Shown here: piece after piece, positions 10,054-18,154 of the stretch
Numbering within the stretch: position 1 is the first letter of the stretch
Layout of the letters: each line of letters starts with the position of its first letter
Assembly: GCF_003688415.1 (NCBI RefSeq)
Contig: NZ_REFJ01000007.1
Span: forward strand, 1 to 64,000
DNA from: Umboniibacter marinipuniceus
GTDB lineage: Bacteria > Pseudomonadota > Gammaproteobacteria > Pseudomonadales > DSM-25080
Length of the DNA stretch: 64,000 nt
Direction: 5' to 3'
Translations under genes and position numbers: made by a program
The notes under the pieces: model-generated
Told to the model about the DNA's origin: nothing
What the model saw: only the letters and a program-made list of their open reading frames with translations
The model's database searches: none

Positions 10054-11142
10054 TTAACGGCGCCCAGACTTTCCTGGTCGAGCACCACCAGCACGCCCTT
10101 TTGGCGCACTGCGACCCGAACCCGCTCCACGCGCCGAGGCGCCTGCCCGAGACGGACTAGCTCCTCGACCGCCGGCGGACCGGTTAACATTGCCACGACT
10201 TCCAGCGGTTTTTCCTGAAGCGGACTTACCGCTCGCCTTCGTGGTCTGCGATCCGCTGCGATGGGTTCGTGCGTCGGCTCCTGCTCGCGTAGATGCTTTG
10301 CCCTTTGCACCTCCGCCTCGCTTCGACGATGCGCTCTTTCTTGCAACATGCTCCCCCGCTCTAGATCGATTGGCAGCACGGCCTCCCTTTGCACGGCTCT
10401 TTTTGCCCGGCTGAGCCTCACTCGAGGAGTGCTCGATAGCCTTCGAGAGTAGCTCGAGTTCTTTCTGACTAAAGTCACGCCATTCACCTACAGGCAAGCC
10501 CTTCAGGTTGACGTGCATGATTCGCACACGCTGCAGCTTCACCACTTCGTAACCGAAGTATTCAGCCATCCTGCGGATCTGACGGTTTAGGCCTTGGACC
10601 AGGGTGATACGGAAACTATTAGCGCTTTCTTTCGTCACCTTACACTTCTTAGTGACCTCTCCCAGAATGGGAACGCCGTTCGCCAGCCCTTCAATGAATT
10701 TGTCCGTCACCGGCTTATGAACGGTAACGATATATTCCTTCTCGTGGTTATTTCCCGCTCGAAGGATTTTATTCACAAGATCGCCGTTGGAGGTCAGAAA
10801 GATTAGCCCCTCTGAATCTTTATCAAGACGGCCAATAGGGAAAATTCGTGTACTGTGACGGACGAAATCAACAATATTATTGCGATCGTCACTATCGGTA
10901 GTGCTTACGATGCCAACGGGCTTATTCAGCGCAATTAAGACAAATTCGTCATGCTCGGGCGGCTCAATCATCTGCCCATTCACACGAACTTGGTCACCCT
11001 CGCTGACCCTATCTCCTACCGTTGCACGTTTACCGTTAATGTAAACGTTGCCCTGTTCAATAAACCGGTCTGCATCGCGACGCGAGCACAACCCGCTTTC
11101 ACTAATGTATTTATTTAGGCGAGTATCGGTTTTAGTAAACAT
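10054..11142 (-). CDS. rluF: 23S rRNA pseudouridine(2604) synthase RluF with long basic tail
   Basis: Residues 1-60 form an S4 RNA-binding domain and 65-230 an RsuA/RluF-type pseudouridine synthase. The catalytic Asp107 lies in [18 protein letters not shown], and [14 protein letters not shown] follows. The pattern best fits RluF, which modifies U2604 (and in E. coli tRNA-Tyr U35). RluB and RluE have different N-termini. From about residue 240 to 362 the protein continues as a low-complexity tail of Gly, Ala, Ser, Arg and Lys, far longer than in E. coli (290 aa total). Such tails probably add nonspecific RNA affinity. It lies 3 bp downstream of rlmE and is probably cotranscribed, giving a small rRNA-modification operon. 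Confidence 0.9.
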   Translation of the reverse strand: MFTKTDTRLNKYISESGLCSRRDADRFIEQGNVYINGKRATVGDRVSEGDQVRVNGQMIEPPEHDEFVLIALNKPVGIVSTTDSDDRNNIVDFVRHSTRIFPIGRLDKDSEGLIFLTSNGDLVNKILRAGNNHEKEYIVTVHKPVTDKFIEGLANGVPILGEVTKKCKVTKESANSFRITLVQGLNRQIRRMAEYFGYEVVKLQRVRIMHVNLKGLPVGEWRDFSQKELELLSKAIEHSSSEAQPGKKSRAKGGRAANRSRAGEHVARKSASSKRGGGAKGKASTRAGADARTHRSGSQTTKASGKSASGKTAGSRGNVNRSAGGRGASPSRAGASARGAGSGRSAPKGRAGGARPGKSGRR

Positions 11143-11145
11143 GGA

Positions 11146-11766
11146 TTAGCCTTTGAACCCTTTGCCAACCAGGTAAACTTCACGAGAACGAGGCCTTGAT
11201 GCCGCTGGCTTGCGTATTAGTACCTTATCGAATGACTCCCGAACGTCTTTCAAGTATTCCTCGTAGCCAACGCCTTGAAAGACCTTCGCACAGAAGCTTC
11301 CGCCGGGCTTGAGTACTTTGCGTGCCATATCTAAGGCAAGCTCCACCAAGTACATGGAGGAGTATTGATCGGCGGCGTTAACACCACTTAGATTAGGCGC
11401 CATATCAGACACCACAACATCTACTGGCCTACCATCAATTACTGCCATGATCTGTTCGAAGACGTCATCTTCGGTGAAATCACCCTGAATAAAGTCGACA
11501 TCATTCAAGGTATCCATTGGCAGGATGTCGGAGGCAATGACCTTGCCTTTAGCCCCCACCCATGGCGCCATGATTTGTGACCAGCCACCTGGTGCTGACC
11601 CTAGGTCAATGGCCAACATGCCAGGCTTGATGAGCTTGTCTTTCTTGTTAATCTCTATCAATTTATAACTCGCACGCGAGCGATAGCCGTCTACCTGTGC
11701 CTGCTTTACGTAGGGGTCGTTGACGTGTTCTTGCAACCACTTTGCACTGGTCTTAGATCGGGCCAT
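11146..11766 (-). CDS. rlmE: 23S rRNA (uridine 2552-2'-O)-methyltransferase RlmE
   Basis: This 206-aa protein is the FtsJ/RrmJ SAM-dependent methylase that 2'-O-methylates U2552 in the A-loop of 23S rRNA, a late 50S assembly step. The SAM site [13 protein letters not shown] is clear. The K-D-K-E catalytic tetrad elements are visible in [28 protein letters not shown] and [11 protein letters not shown]. Length and N-terminus are standard. In many gammaproteobacteria rlmE is followed by ftsH; here it is followed by rluF instead. Confidence 0.96.
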   Translation of the reverse strand: MARSKTSAKWLQEHVNDPYVKQAQVDGYRSRASYKLIEINKKDKLIKPGMLAIDLGSAPGGWSQIMAPWVGAKGKVIASDILPMDTLNDVDFIQGDFTEDDVFEQIMAVIDGRPVDVVVSDMAPNLSGVNAADQYSSMYLVELALDMARKVLKPGGSFCAKVFQGVGYEEYLKDVRESFDKVLIRKPAASRPRSREVYLVGKGFKG

Positions 11767-12114
11767 CTCTTTATCTCAACTCGCTGGAACGATGAATCGG
11801 CATTCATCCGTTAATAGATTTGCCGCATTGTACCTAGCTATGCTTAGCTGATCAAAGCGGGAAGCTGCTTATATCAATCTGTTACGGCTCTTCTTAACGC
11901 TCTTTTCATGCACTAGCGCTCATACTTGTGCTCATACTTGTGCTCATACTTGTGCTCATACTTGTGCTCAAAGAAGTGTAGCCTATCTCGAGACCACACA
12001 TCGGGCTGCGTCGCTAACGTTGAAAATAGTAAATTCGAAGCCTGCGCTGTTATACTGCTAGCTAGTCAACTCAACGCTATATGTAACGCTAACTTTTACA
12101 CGGATGCCTGCGAA
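11767..12114. other. divergent spacer with minisatellite
   Basis: This 348-bp gap separates rlmE (minus) from the TrmH-family gene (plus). It holds a four-copy 12-bp repeat (annotated separately) and presumably both promoters. An open frame runs through the repeats into the methylase, but it lacks family similarity and I treat it as non-coding. Confidence 0.5.
11918..11970. repeat. 12-bp tandem repeat, four copies
   Basis: Four identical copies of GCTCATACTTGT occupy 11918-11965, followed by a partial copy (GCTCA). The unit is a multiple of three, so it keeps an upstream open frame (Cys-Ser-Tyr-Leu repeats) alive. That frame has no recognisable start signal. The array is probably a slippage-prone spacer repeat. 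Confidence 0.9.
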
Positions 12115-12846
12115 ATGAAGTTAAATGACTTAAGCAAACTGAAGCAAAAGAAGTATCGTCAAAGCTTTGGCTACTACTTAGTGGAAGGTGAGCATTTAAT
12201 TCTGGAGCTACAGAAGGCCGCAAAAAACCAACCGCAACTTTCCAGCACTGTCATTTACGTCACAGAGAAATATGCCCATTGGGAGAGCGTTTTTGAAGTT
12301 GTTGAGGTATCTGAAGCTCGGATGATTCAGTTTTCCGACACCAAAACACCACAGGGCATTATCGCTCGAGTTCCTCTCCCAAGCAGGTCAAATCCGCAAG
12401 CAGTCCCTGATCACTCATTGAAAGCTATCTACCTTTACGAGCCACAGGACCCTGGCAATCTGGGAACTATCCTGCGCTCGTTAGCTTGGTTTGGCGGCTT
12501 TAAGCTTATCATGAGCCCTAACAGCGCTGACCCCTACAACCCTAAAGTTGTCAGAGCCAGCATGGGAGCCATATTTCACGTACCGATGGAGTTCGACGTC
12601 AGTGTTGAAGCACTTGCTGACCGATTCGATCGAATGGCTTACCTAGACATTAAGGGTACCAATATTCGCTCATCAACATTCAGTGACCACCAGTGTTTTA
12701 TTTTTGGCAATGAAGCTCGAGGAGTACCACATACTCTGCTAGCACAACTCGAGGCCTCGCCTTACTCCATCCTCGGTTGCGGGGCCATTGAGTCAATGAA
12801 TTTAGCCAGTGCCGTCAATATCTGCGCCTTTCAGGTTAGTCATTGA
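12115..12846 (+). CDS. TrmH/SpoU-family RNA methyltransferase
   Basis: This is a SPOUT-class RNA 2'-O-methyltransferase. The N-terminal part (KLNDLSKLKQKKYRQSFGYYLVEGEHLI) is the usual substrate-binding region seen in RlmB/TrmH-like proteins. The catalytic domain has the three family motifs: EPQDPGNLGTILRSLAWF, FIFGNEARGVP and MNLASAVNICAF. The ATG at 12115 gives 243 aa, close to family length; the longer open frame starting at 11926 would add 63 cysteine-rich residues encoded by tandem repeats and is unlikely. The RNA target cannot be assigned. It is transcribed alone. Confidence 0.88.
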   Translation: MKLNDLSKLKQKKYRQSFGYYLVEGEHLILELQKAAKNQPQLSSTVIYVTEKYAHWESVFEVVEVSEARMIQFSDTKTPQGIIARVPLPSRSNPQAVPDHSLKAIYLYEPQDPGNLGTILRSLAWFGGFKLIMSPNSADPYNPKVVRASMGAIFHVPMEFDVSVEALADRFDRMAYLDIKGTNIRSSTFSDHQCFIFGNEARGVPHTLLAQLEASPYSILGCGAIESMNLASAVNICAFQVSH

Positions 12847-13001
12847 GACGAAACCTGAGCTTAAGCCTTGATTTTTGGCTGGCGGGCCATTAGTACAAAC
12901 AGTTCTTGATTTAGTTCCAAATGGTCTATCCAAATCATTTTCTTATACCCCAGTGGAATATAAGATCGTTCCATTGTATTGATGTAACGGACTCTAGTTG
13001 T

Positions 13002-14357
13002 ATGAAAGCTTTAACACTTACCGCCTCCCTCCTGCTTGTTTCAGCAGGCGCTAATGCGACCAACGGTTACTTTACCCACGGAATTGGTACCCATAACAAA
13101 GCACAGGCCGGAGCGGGTATCGCTCAACCGTCCCAGGCCATTGATGCGGCAAGTAATCCCGCTGCAGGCGCGCTGCTCGATAGTCAGTGGAATGCAGGAA
13201 TTGCCTTATTTTCTCCGCGCCGGGAATATACCGCCTCAACGAGCTTGGCGAACGGTAATGGCGGTGCCTTCACCTTAGCCCCAGGCACTGTTCAGAGCGA
13301 AAGCAATTGGTTCGCCATTCCCTATGTAGCCAAAAACTGGCGCCTGAATGAAGATAGCGCTATCACCTTTTCGCTCTACGGCCGTGGCGGGATGAACACC
13401 AACTATACCAACGGCAGTGCAAGCTTTGATCCAGATGGTCCGGGACCCGCAGGAGTAGGTAGCTATGCTGGCACCTTTGGCTCCGGTGATACTGGCGTCA
13501 ATTTGAGCCAAATGTTTATTGAGGTGGCCTACGCTGCTCAGCTGGATTCTGTCACACTAGGTGTCTCGCCTGTGGTTGCTATTCAGCGATTTGAAGCAAC
13601 TGGCCTCGGTGCATTCAGCCCTTACACTGCCAGTTTTGCGACGAGTGGAGGCACCATACCAGCTGCCAACTTGACCAACAACGGCAGTGACTACAGTTAC
13701 GGGTACGGTGTAAAGGCTGGCGTCATTTGGCAGGCTACTGAGGCGCTATCGCTTGCCACTAGCTTTCAAAGCAAGATCACCATGAGTGAGTTTGACAAAT
13801 ACAGCGATCTTTTTGCCGAGCAAGGCAGCTTTGACATCCCAGCTTCCTTCAAAATCGGCTCCAGTTATGCCATCTCCTCGCAGCTGAGCATCCATTTAGA
13901 TGGCGAGCGCACGTTTTACAGTGACGTTGCCTCAGTTAGTAATTCATCCTCACTGGTCTTCAACTGCCCAACAGCTCAACAAGGTGGCATGAATATTAGC
14001 AATTGCGCTGGCGGGGCGAATGGTTTTGGTTTTGGATGGAGTGATGTTGATGCGGTGAAATTCGGTGTTACTTGGCAGCCAGAGGGTATGGATAATACCA
14101 CTTTTCGTGGTGGTTACAGCCATGCTGACCAGCCCATCTCCAGCGGTGATGTTCTGTTGAACATCTTGGCACCGGGTGTCATTGAGCAGCACTTCACGCT
14201 TGGCCTCTCGCATCAACTAGCCAATAAACAAGTCCTTTCCGTAGCATTAATGTACGCCCCGGAGTCGTCAGTAGAAGGAACTAGCTTATTTGACCCCACG
14301 CAGACGATAGAACTTTCAATGAGCCAGTTTGAACTTGAAGTTGGGTTTAGCTGGTAG
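13002..14357 (+). CDS. FadL/OmpP1-family outer-membrane hydrocarbon and fatty-acid transporter
   Basis: A 14-stranded FadL-type outer-membrane barrel is predicted for uptake of long-chain fatty acids or other hydrophobic compounds. The signal peptide (MKALTLTASLLLVSAGANA) is followed directly by TNGYFTHGIGTHNKAQAGAG, the typical N-terminal hatch segment with the NPA motif (AASNPAA). The C-terminus ends in phenylalanine-x-tryptophan (GFSW), an outer-membrane sorting signal. I use the ATG at 13002, because the 27 extra residues of the longer frame would precede the signal peptide. The length of 451 aa is normal. An intrinsic terminator follows at 14392. Substrate is unknown; lipid-related genes occur elsewhere in the window but not in this operon. 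Confidence 0.92.
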   Translation: MKALTLTASLLLVSAGANATNGYFTHGIGTHNKAQAGAGIAQPSQAIDAASNPAAGALLDSQWNAGIALFSPRREYTASTSLANGNGGAFTLAPGTVQSESNWFAIPYVAKNWRLNEDSAITFSLYGRGGMNTNYTNGSASFDPDGPGPAGVGSYAGTFGSGDTGVNLSQMFIEVAYAAQLDSVTLGVSPVVAIQRFEATGLGAFSPYTASFATSGGTIPAANLTNNGSDYSYGYGVKAGVIWQATEALSLATSFQSKITMSEFDKYSDLFAEQGSFDIPASFKIGSSYAISSQLSIHLDGERTFYSDVASVSNSSSLVFNCPTAQQGGMNISNCAGGANGFGFGWSDVDAVKFGVTWQPEGMDNTTFRGGYSHADQPISSGDVLLNILAPGVIEQHFTLGLSHQLANKQVLSVALMYAPESSVEGTSLFDPTQTIELSMSQFELEVGFSW

Positions 14358-14391
14358 CATCACCTTTTTCAATCCGCAAGACTCGGAGCTT

Positions 14392-14417
14392 GGGCGGTGT
14401 GATCACCGCCCCTTTTT
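14392..14417 (+). terminator. rho-independent terminator after fadL-like gene
   Basis: GGGCGGTG-TGAT-CACCGCCC is a perfect 8-bp GC-rich stem with a 4-base loop, followed directly by five T. It lies just past the FadL-type gene and may also serve the convergent gene ending at 14438. Confidence 0.88.
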
Positions 14418-14437
14418 ATACTACTCGCGAGCGACTA

Positions 14438-14854
14438 CTAAACTAGCCAACCCTTTTTGCTGCCCTTACGGGCAATGAACCAAAGGTCAATGGCTACAAT
14501 AGCTACTACTGACTGCATGATGATTACAGCCATCGCAAGGTTCACTTCCATCGCAATTAATACTAAGGCGACATCCTGAATAACGAGCCCAACGAGTGAC
14601 GCTACAAAGAGCTTAACACTCCAAAGCTTCTTCATTGCCAAACCAACGGAGCCTAGCGTTCCGCCTACTACCGCAAGTGCGGTGCCAATTATCATCCAGC
14701 CGGGACGAGCCTCGTAGATGGCTTGGTCAGCTTCAGGTAACGCCGCAATTAGTTCTGGCGTGATCATTAAATCGATAACAAAGGCAAATAGCCCCATCAA
14801 ATTCCACAAAATCGCAACGATTGCTACGGGCAGTAGCCACTTGGGTGCAGTCAT
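14438..14854 (-). CDS. small integral membrane protein of unknown function
   Basis: This 138-aa protein has four hydrophobic segments: near residues 5-27, 55-75, 78-98 and 103-125. A conserved-looking PxWLLPVAIVAILWNLMG start and a basic C-terminus (ARKGSKKGWLV) are present. It resembles small bacterial membrane proteins annotated as sugar-transporter-like, but I cannot assign a function. The start is the ATG at 14854, because AAGGAG lies 6 bases upstream and the frame before it has no similarity to a membrane protein. It is 143 bp downstream of the hydrolase gene and may share its transcript. Confidence 0.75.
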   Translation of the reverse strand: MTAPKWLLPVAIVAILWNLMGLFAFVIDLMITPELIAALPEADQAIYEARPGWMIIGTALAVVGGTLGSVGLAMKKLWSVKLFVASLVGLVIQDVALVLIAMEVNLAMAVIIMQSVVAIVAIDLWFIARKGSKKGWLV

Positions 14855-14997
14855 GAAAGACTCCTTATTATTGTTATGGGTCTTAGCGTATAGTTGGGAT
14901 GCACTTAGGACTTTAAGTCGTAGGCCTAAGTCCATTGCCTCGGCAATAGATACTAGTAAAGCGCGTTTTAGCACCGTTGTCACGAAACAGTAGGATT

Positions 14998-15702
14998 TTA
15001 AGGAGTGCACAACCCGGCTGATTCAAGCATATCTGGCCACAGAGCCATCCAAGTTTCCCAGTCATGACCACCGCTTCGCTGATGGACTTGCTGAGATGGC
15101 AGCATCGAAGCTAACCACCGAATCCCAAAGCCCAAACCATCCTCCGAGCCATAACCCAATACGATGGAGGGATGATTTGCTGCGCTTCGCTCTAAATCGC
15201 GCCAAATAATCGCCATTTTGTTATCACCAGCATCAGCCTCGGCGTTGAGGTATTCGGTCAACTCGTCCTCGTCGCCAACATAGGGAGCCATCGCCATAAT
15301 ACCGCTAATTTCTGCTGGATATTTAGCCCGATATAGTAATGTTCCGACCCCTCCCATAGAGGTCCCCAATAGCCAAATATTGGTCTTACCATCGGCGATA
15401 GCTGGTAGTATGATGTCTTCTCGCAGACGAGTTACTATCGTCTTGGTTCGATAGTAACCAAAATACGCTTGAGCTCCAATTACTGATATTTCAGCATTGC
15501 AGTCCTCAATCAGACGCACTAAACCGCGCTCCTCATACTCCTCTACCCATTGTGCGGCACCAGGGAGCATCACTATAAGCGTATCGCTCTCATCGGGATC
15601 GCTATAAACTACCGTATCGATTGGCGCCTTAGCTGGGGCAATAAAGGTACACGCCATCACCGCTAGGCTCAGCGTAAGTATCCATATTGATCTCAGCTTC
15701 AT
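14998..15702 (-). CDS. alpha/beta-hydrolase lipoprotein
   Basis: The N-terminus MKLRSIWILTLSLAVMAC is a lipoprotein signal with a lipobox-like cysteine at 18. The rest is an alpha/beta-hydrolase: IVMLPGAAQW is the oxyanion strand, GTSMGGVG carries the nucleophile serine, and the GHDWETW motif near the end gives the catalytic histidine. At 234 aa it is a small single-domain esterase-like protein. The ATG at 15702 is preferred, since nine residues upstream in the longer frame would spoil the signal. Its substrate is unknown. The downstream membrane protein gene may be in the same transcript. Confidence 0.75.
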   Translation of the reverse strand: MKLRSIWILTLSLAVMACTFIAPAKAPIDTVVYSDPDESDTLIVMLPGAAQWVEEYEERGLVRLIEDCNAEISVIGAQAYFGYYRTKTIVTRLREDIILPAIADGKTNIWLLGTSMGGVGTLLYRAKYPAEISGIMAMAPYVGDEDELTEYLNAEADAGDNKMAIIWRDLERSAANHPSIVLGYGSEDGLGFGIRWLASMLPSQQVHQRSGGHDWETWMALWPDMLESAGLCTP

Positions 15703-15842
15703 TATATTCAAGGCTCCGCCACCTCTCACGCTAACTTACATTAGATCCAAGCTTGGTCCAGATCACAGAGAAGTGCCAGTTTAGTTTGCACCGCCAACGA
15801 CGAGTTCGCTACACTGAGATAAAATTATAATAAGGAATAATC

Positions 15843-17465
15843 ATGGCCCTTACCCCAAGCTCTATTCGTGTTGGCGGAAGATACCGCGCTAATCGATTGA
15901 AAGATTCGTATGATGTCGTGGTTATTGGATCGGGCATTGGTGGCCTGACAACCGCCGCGTGCTTGGCAAAGATGGGCAAAAGGGTCTGCGTCCTAGAGCA
16001 ACACTATACGGCCGGTGGATTAACCCATACCTATCAGCGAAATGGCTACGAATGGGATGTTGGCGTCCATTACATTGGTGACATGGGCACCGAGAACACG
16101 ATGGGGCGTCGAGCCTTCGATTACATTAGCGAAGGTAGGATTAAGTGGGCGCCTATGGATAGCACCTTTGACCGAATCTTCCTCGGCGACGAATCCTATG
16201 ACTTGGTTGCTGGTAAAGAAGCATATATTCAATCACTTAAGCAGGACTTCCCCGACGAAGAAGATGCGATTGACCGATACATTGACTACCTTTACCGCGT
16301 CCGTAGAGCGGTTAAACTCTACTCCATCGCCAAACTGCTACCAGTATGGCTTCTGAAGATAACCCGTCCCATCCTGTCTAGCAGGATTGATAAAGACTTG
16401 AATCGACCTACTCGCGAAGTGCTTGAGAGCTTAACCACTAACCAGAAGCTTATTGCCGTTCTAGCAGGACAATGGGGTGATTGCGGACTACCCCCAGCTC
16501 AATCGAGCTTCGTCATCCACTCAATGATTGCCCATCACTACATCAACGGCGGCTACTACCCAGTTGGCGGCTCAGCAGTGATGGCCACTGAAATTATACC
16601 TACGATTGAGAAGTCTGGCGGTAACGTATTCACCTATGCTTCGGTGGAAGAAATTTTAGTTACCGCTAACCGTGTCAGCGGCGTTCGCATGGCAGATGGA
16701 CACGTCATTAACTGCAACACCGTTGTGAGCGCTGCAGGGGTCATTAATACCTATCAGAAATTACTGAAGCCCGAGGTGGTGCCCGCCGATGTGATTGCCA
16801 ACATGACTCACGTGAAGCCATCTATGGCAAGCGTTTGTCTCTACATTGGTTTAGCCGAAACGGCGGAGCAACTTGAACTCCCTAAGACGAACCTTTGGCT
16901 CTATCCTAGTGAACGCTTTGAGGCCCACGTCGACGAATTTATGAAGGACCCAGAAAGTACTCACCCATTAGTCTATATTTCCTTCCCCTCAGCAAAGGAT
17001 CCAGACTTCCTCAACCGCTATCCAGGAAAAGCGACCATTGAAATTGTCGCCCCGGGTTTGCACGAGACGTTTGCGCCCTGGGCGGATAAACCATGGGGCA
17101 ACCGCGGTGAAGACTACGAAGCACTCAAGGAATCTATTGCCCAGCGTTTACTTGAACAACTCTATGCTCAGCTGCCACATCTGCGCGGGAAAATTGATTA
17201 CTATGAACTGTCTACCACGCTTTCAACGGACTACTTCTGCCGTTATGAGCAAGGCCAAATCTACGGACTAAACCATGACCCCGAACGCTTTGATCAATCA
17301 TGGCTTCGTCCGAAGACCCCTATCAAAGGGCTGTACCTTTCGGGGCAGGATGTGATGACCTGCGGAGTAGTAGGAGCCATGATGGGCGGTGTGCTTTGCG
17401 CCATTCAGCTTGGAGGTCGTCAATCTTTGAAGCTCGCTAAGCAAATTTTCTCGAAAGCAGCATAG
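15843..17465 (+). CDS. FAD-dependent oxidoreductase, retinol saturase / CrtI-like family
   Basis: The N-terminal dinucleotide-binding motif YDVVVIGSGIGGLTTAACLAK (about residues 23-43) and the next motif VCVLEQHYTAGGLTHTY identify a phytoene-dehydrogenase-related flavoprotein. The overall pattern, including GYEWDVGVHYIGDMG and the C-terminal GLYLSGQDVMTCGVVGAMMGG, is closest to the all-trans-retinol 13,14-reductase subgroup. The length of 540 aa is typical. AAGGAATA lies upstream of the ATG. No carotenoid genes are adjacent, so I infer reduction or oxidation of an unsaturated lipid of unknown identity. An 8-bp repeat array begins exactly at its stop codon. Confidence 0.85.
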   Translation: MALTPSSIRVGGRYRANRLKDSYDVVVIGSGIGGLTTAACLAKMGKRVCVLEQHYTAGGLTHTYQRNGYEWDVGVHYIGDMGTENTMGRRAFDYISEGRIKWAPMDSTFDRIFLGDESYDLVAGKEAYIQSLKQDFPDEEDAIDRYIDYLYRVRRAVKLYSIAKLLPVWLLKITRPILSSRIDKDLNRPTREVLESLTTNQKLIAVLAGQWGDCGLPPAQSSFVIHSMIAHHYINGGYYPVGGSAVMATEIIPTIEKSGGNVFTYASVEEILVTANRVSGVRMADGHVINCNTVVSAAGVINTYQKLLKPEVVPADVIANMTHVKPSMASVCLYIGLAETAEQLELPKTNLWLYPSERFEAHVDEFMKDPESTHPLVYISFPSAKDPDFLNRYPGKATIEIVAPGLHETFAPWADKPWGNRGEDYEALKESIAQRLLEQLYAQLPHLRGKIDYYELSTTLSTDYFCRYEQGQIYGLNHDPERFDQSWLRPKTPIKGLYLSGQDVMTCGVVGAMMGGVLCAIQLGGRQSLKLAKQIFSKAA

Positions 17466-17575
17466 CGACTGGGCGGCTTGGCGGCTTGGCGGCTTGGCGA
17501 CTGGGCGGCTTGGCGGCTTGGCGGCTTGGCGGCTTGGCGGCTTGGCGGCTTGGCGGCTTGGCGGCTTGGCGGCTT
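17464..17575. repeat. 8-bp minisatellite, about 14 copies
   Basis: From the stop codon of the oxidoreductase, GGCGGCTT is repeated in perfect phase: three copies (17472-17495), one variant GGCGACTG (17496-17503), then nine copies (17504-17575). A further variant copy, GCGACTG, precedes them. A unit of 8 is not a multiple of 3, so the array is not coding. It is asymmetric, with G on one strand and C on the other. The high copy identity suggests recent expansion by slippage. Confidence 0.95.
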
Positions 17576-17675
17576 GTAAGTATCACAACAAAACCCGTTC
17601 GCAATGAAGACAGAAAGTTGATCAGTGCGAACTTCTGAACTAAACCTATTTAAGACACTCATCGGGGCTCTTATC

Positions 17676-18083
17676 ATGAAACGACTTATCATTACCGCAT
17701 TCGCACTTCTGCTGGTTGCCTGTAGCAGCACTCCGGCGAATAGAATATCCGCCAATCAAGCCGCGTATGATGCCTACCCAGCGGATGTTCAAGCAGCAAT
17801 TCAAGCCGGTGAAATTAAACCGGGGTTCACCCTAGAACAGGTGGAAATGGCCTGGGGCAAAGCTGATCGAGTATCACGCGAAGTTTACGAAGGTGGAGAA
17901 CGCATCGTCTGGGGTTACACCAGCCATAAGCCGCAAGTTGGTATTGGCTTTGGGGTAGGAACAGGTGGTGGTTCAACCAGAACCTCTACAGGCATCGGAA
18001 TCAGCTCGGGCGGCCAAGCCGAATACGTTAAAATGGCCGTGATCGAAAATGACCGAGTCGTGGACGTTCGCTACTTTGAGTAA
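17676..18083 (+). CDS. small lipoprotein with OmlA/SmpA-like repeat unit
   Basis: This 135-aa protein begins MKRLIITAFALLLVACSS, a lipoprotein signal with the acylated cysteine at 17. Residues of about 45-85 (IKPGFTLEQVEMAWGKAD...RIVWGY) have the pattern of the SmpA/OmlA/BLIP-like fold, in which a short helix pair precedes a beta strand. A glycine- and serine-rich stretch follows. The ATG at 17676 is chosen over the longer frame because it starts the signal. It is in the right orientation to be read after the oxidoreductase, but the 8-bp repeat array separates them. A strong terminator follows. No precise role can be given. Confidence 0.75.
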   Translation: MKRLIITAFALLLVACSSTPANRISANQAAYDAYPADVQAAIQAGEIKPGFTLEQVEMAWGKADRVSREVYEGGERIVWGYTSHKPQVGIGFGVGTGGGSTRTSTGIGISSGGQAEYVKMAVIENDRVVDVRYFE

Positions 18084-18109
18084 CCCGCTCACAAGCTTGA
18101 AGAAACGGA

Positions 18110-18147
18110 CCGTATCGTTGTGGCGCTCACAACGATACGGGGTATTT
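18110..18147 (+). terminator. strong hairpin terminator between convergent genes
   Basis: CCGTATCGTTGTG and CACAACGATACGG form a perfect 13-bp stem around the loop GCGCT, followed by GGTATTTT. It ends the small lipoprotein transcript and, by symmetry, may also stop the convergent aldehyde dehydrogenase transcript. Confidence 0.85.
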
Positions 18148-18154
18148 TAAGCGA

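Noticed and set aside
9999-10487. Arg-rich frame overlapping the RluF tail
   Set aside because: Produced by the GC-rich repetitive tail in another frame; no start signal and no family resemblance.
11926-12114. 63-residue N-terminal extension of the TrmH-family methylase, cysteine-rich
   Set aside because: Encoded mostly by a tandem repeat; family proteins begin near the ATG at 12115.
17464-17575. CRISPR-like array
   Set aside because: Units are 8 bp without spacers, so this is a minisatellite. No cas gene is present in the window.
17420-17755. Minus-strand frame with KPPSRQA repeats
   Set aside because: A by-product of the 8-bp repeat; three repeat units give an eight-residue period, and it runs across two genuine genes.
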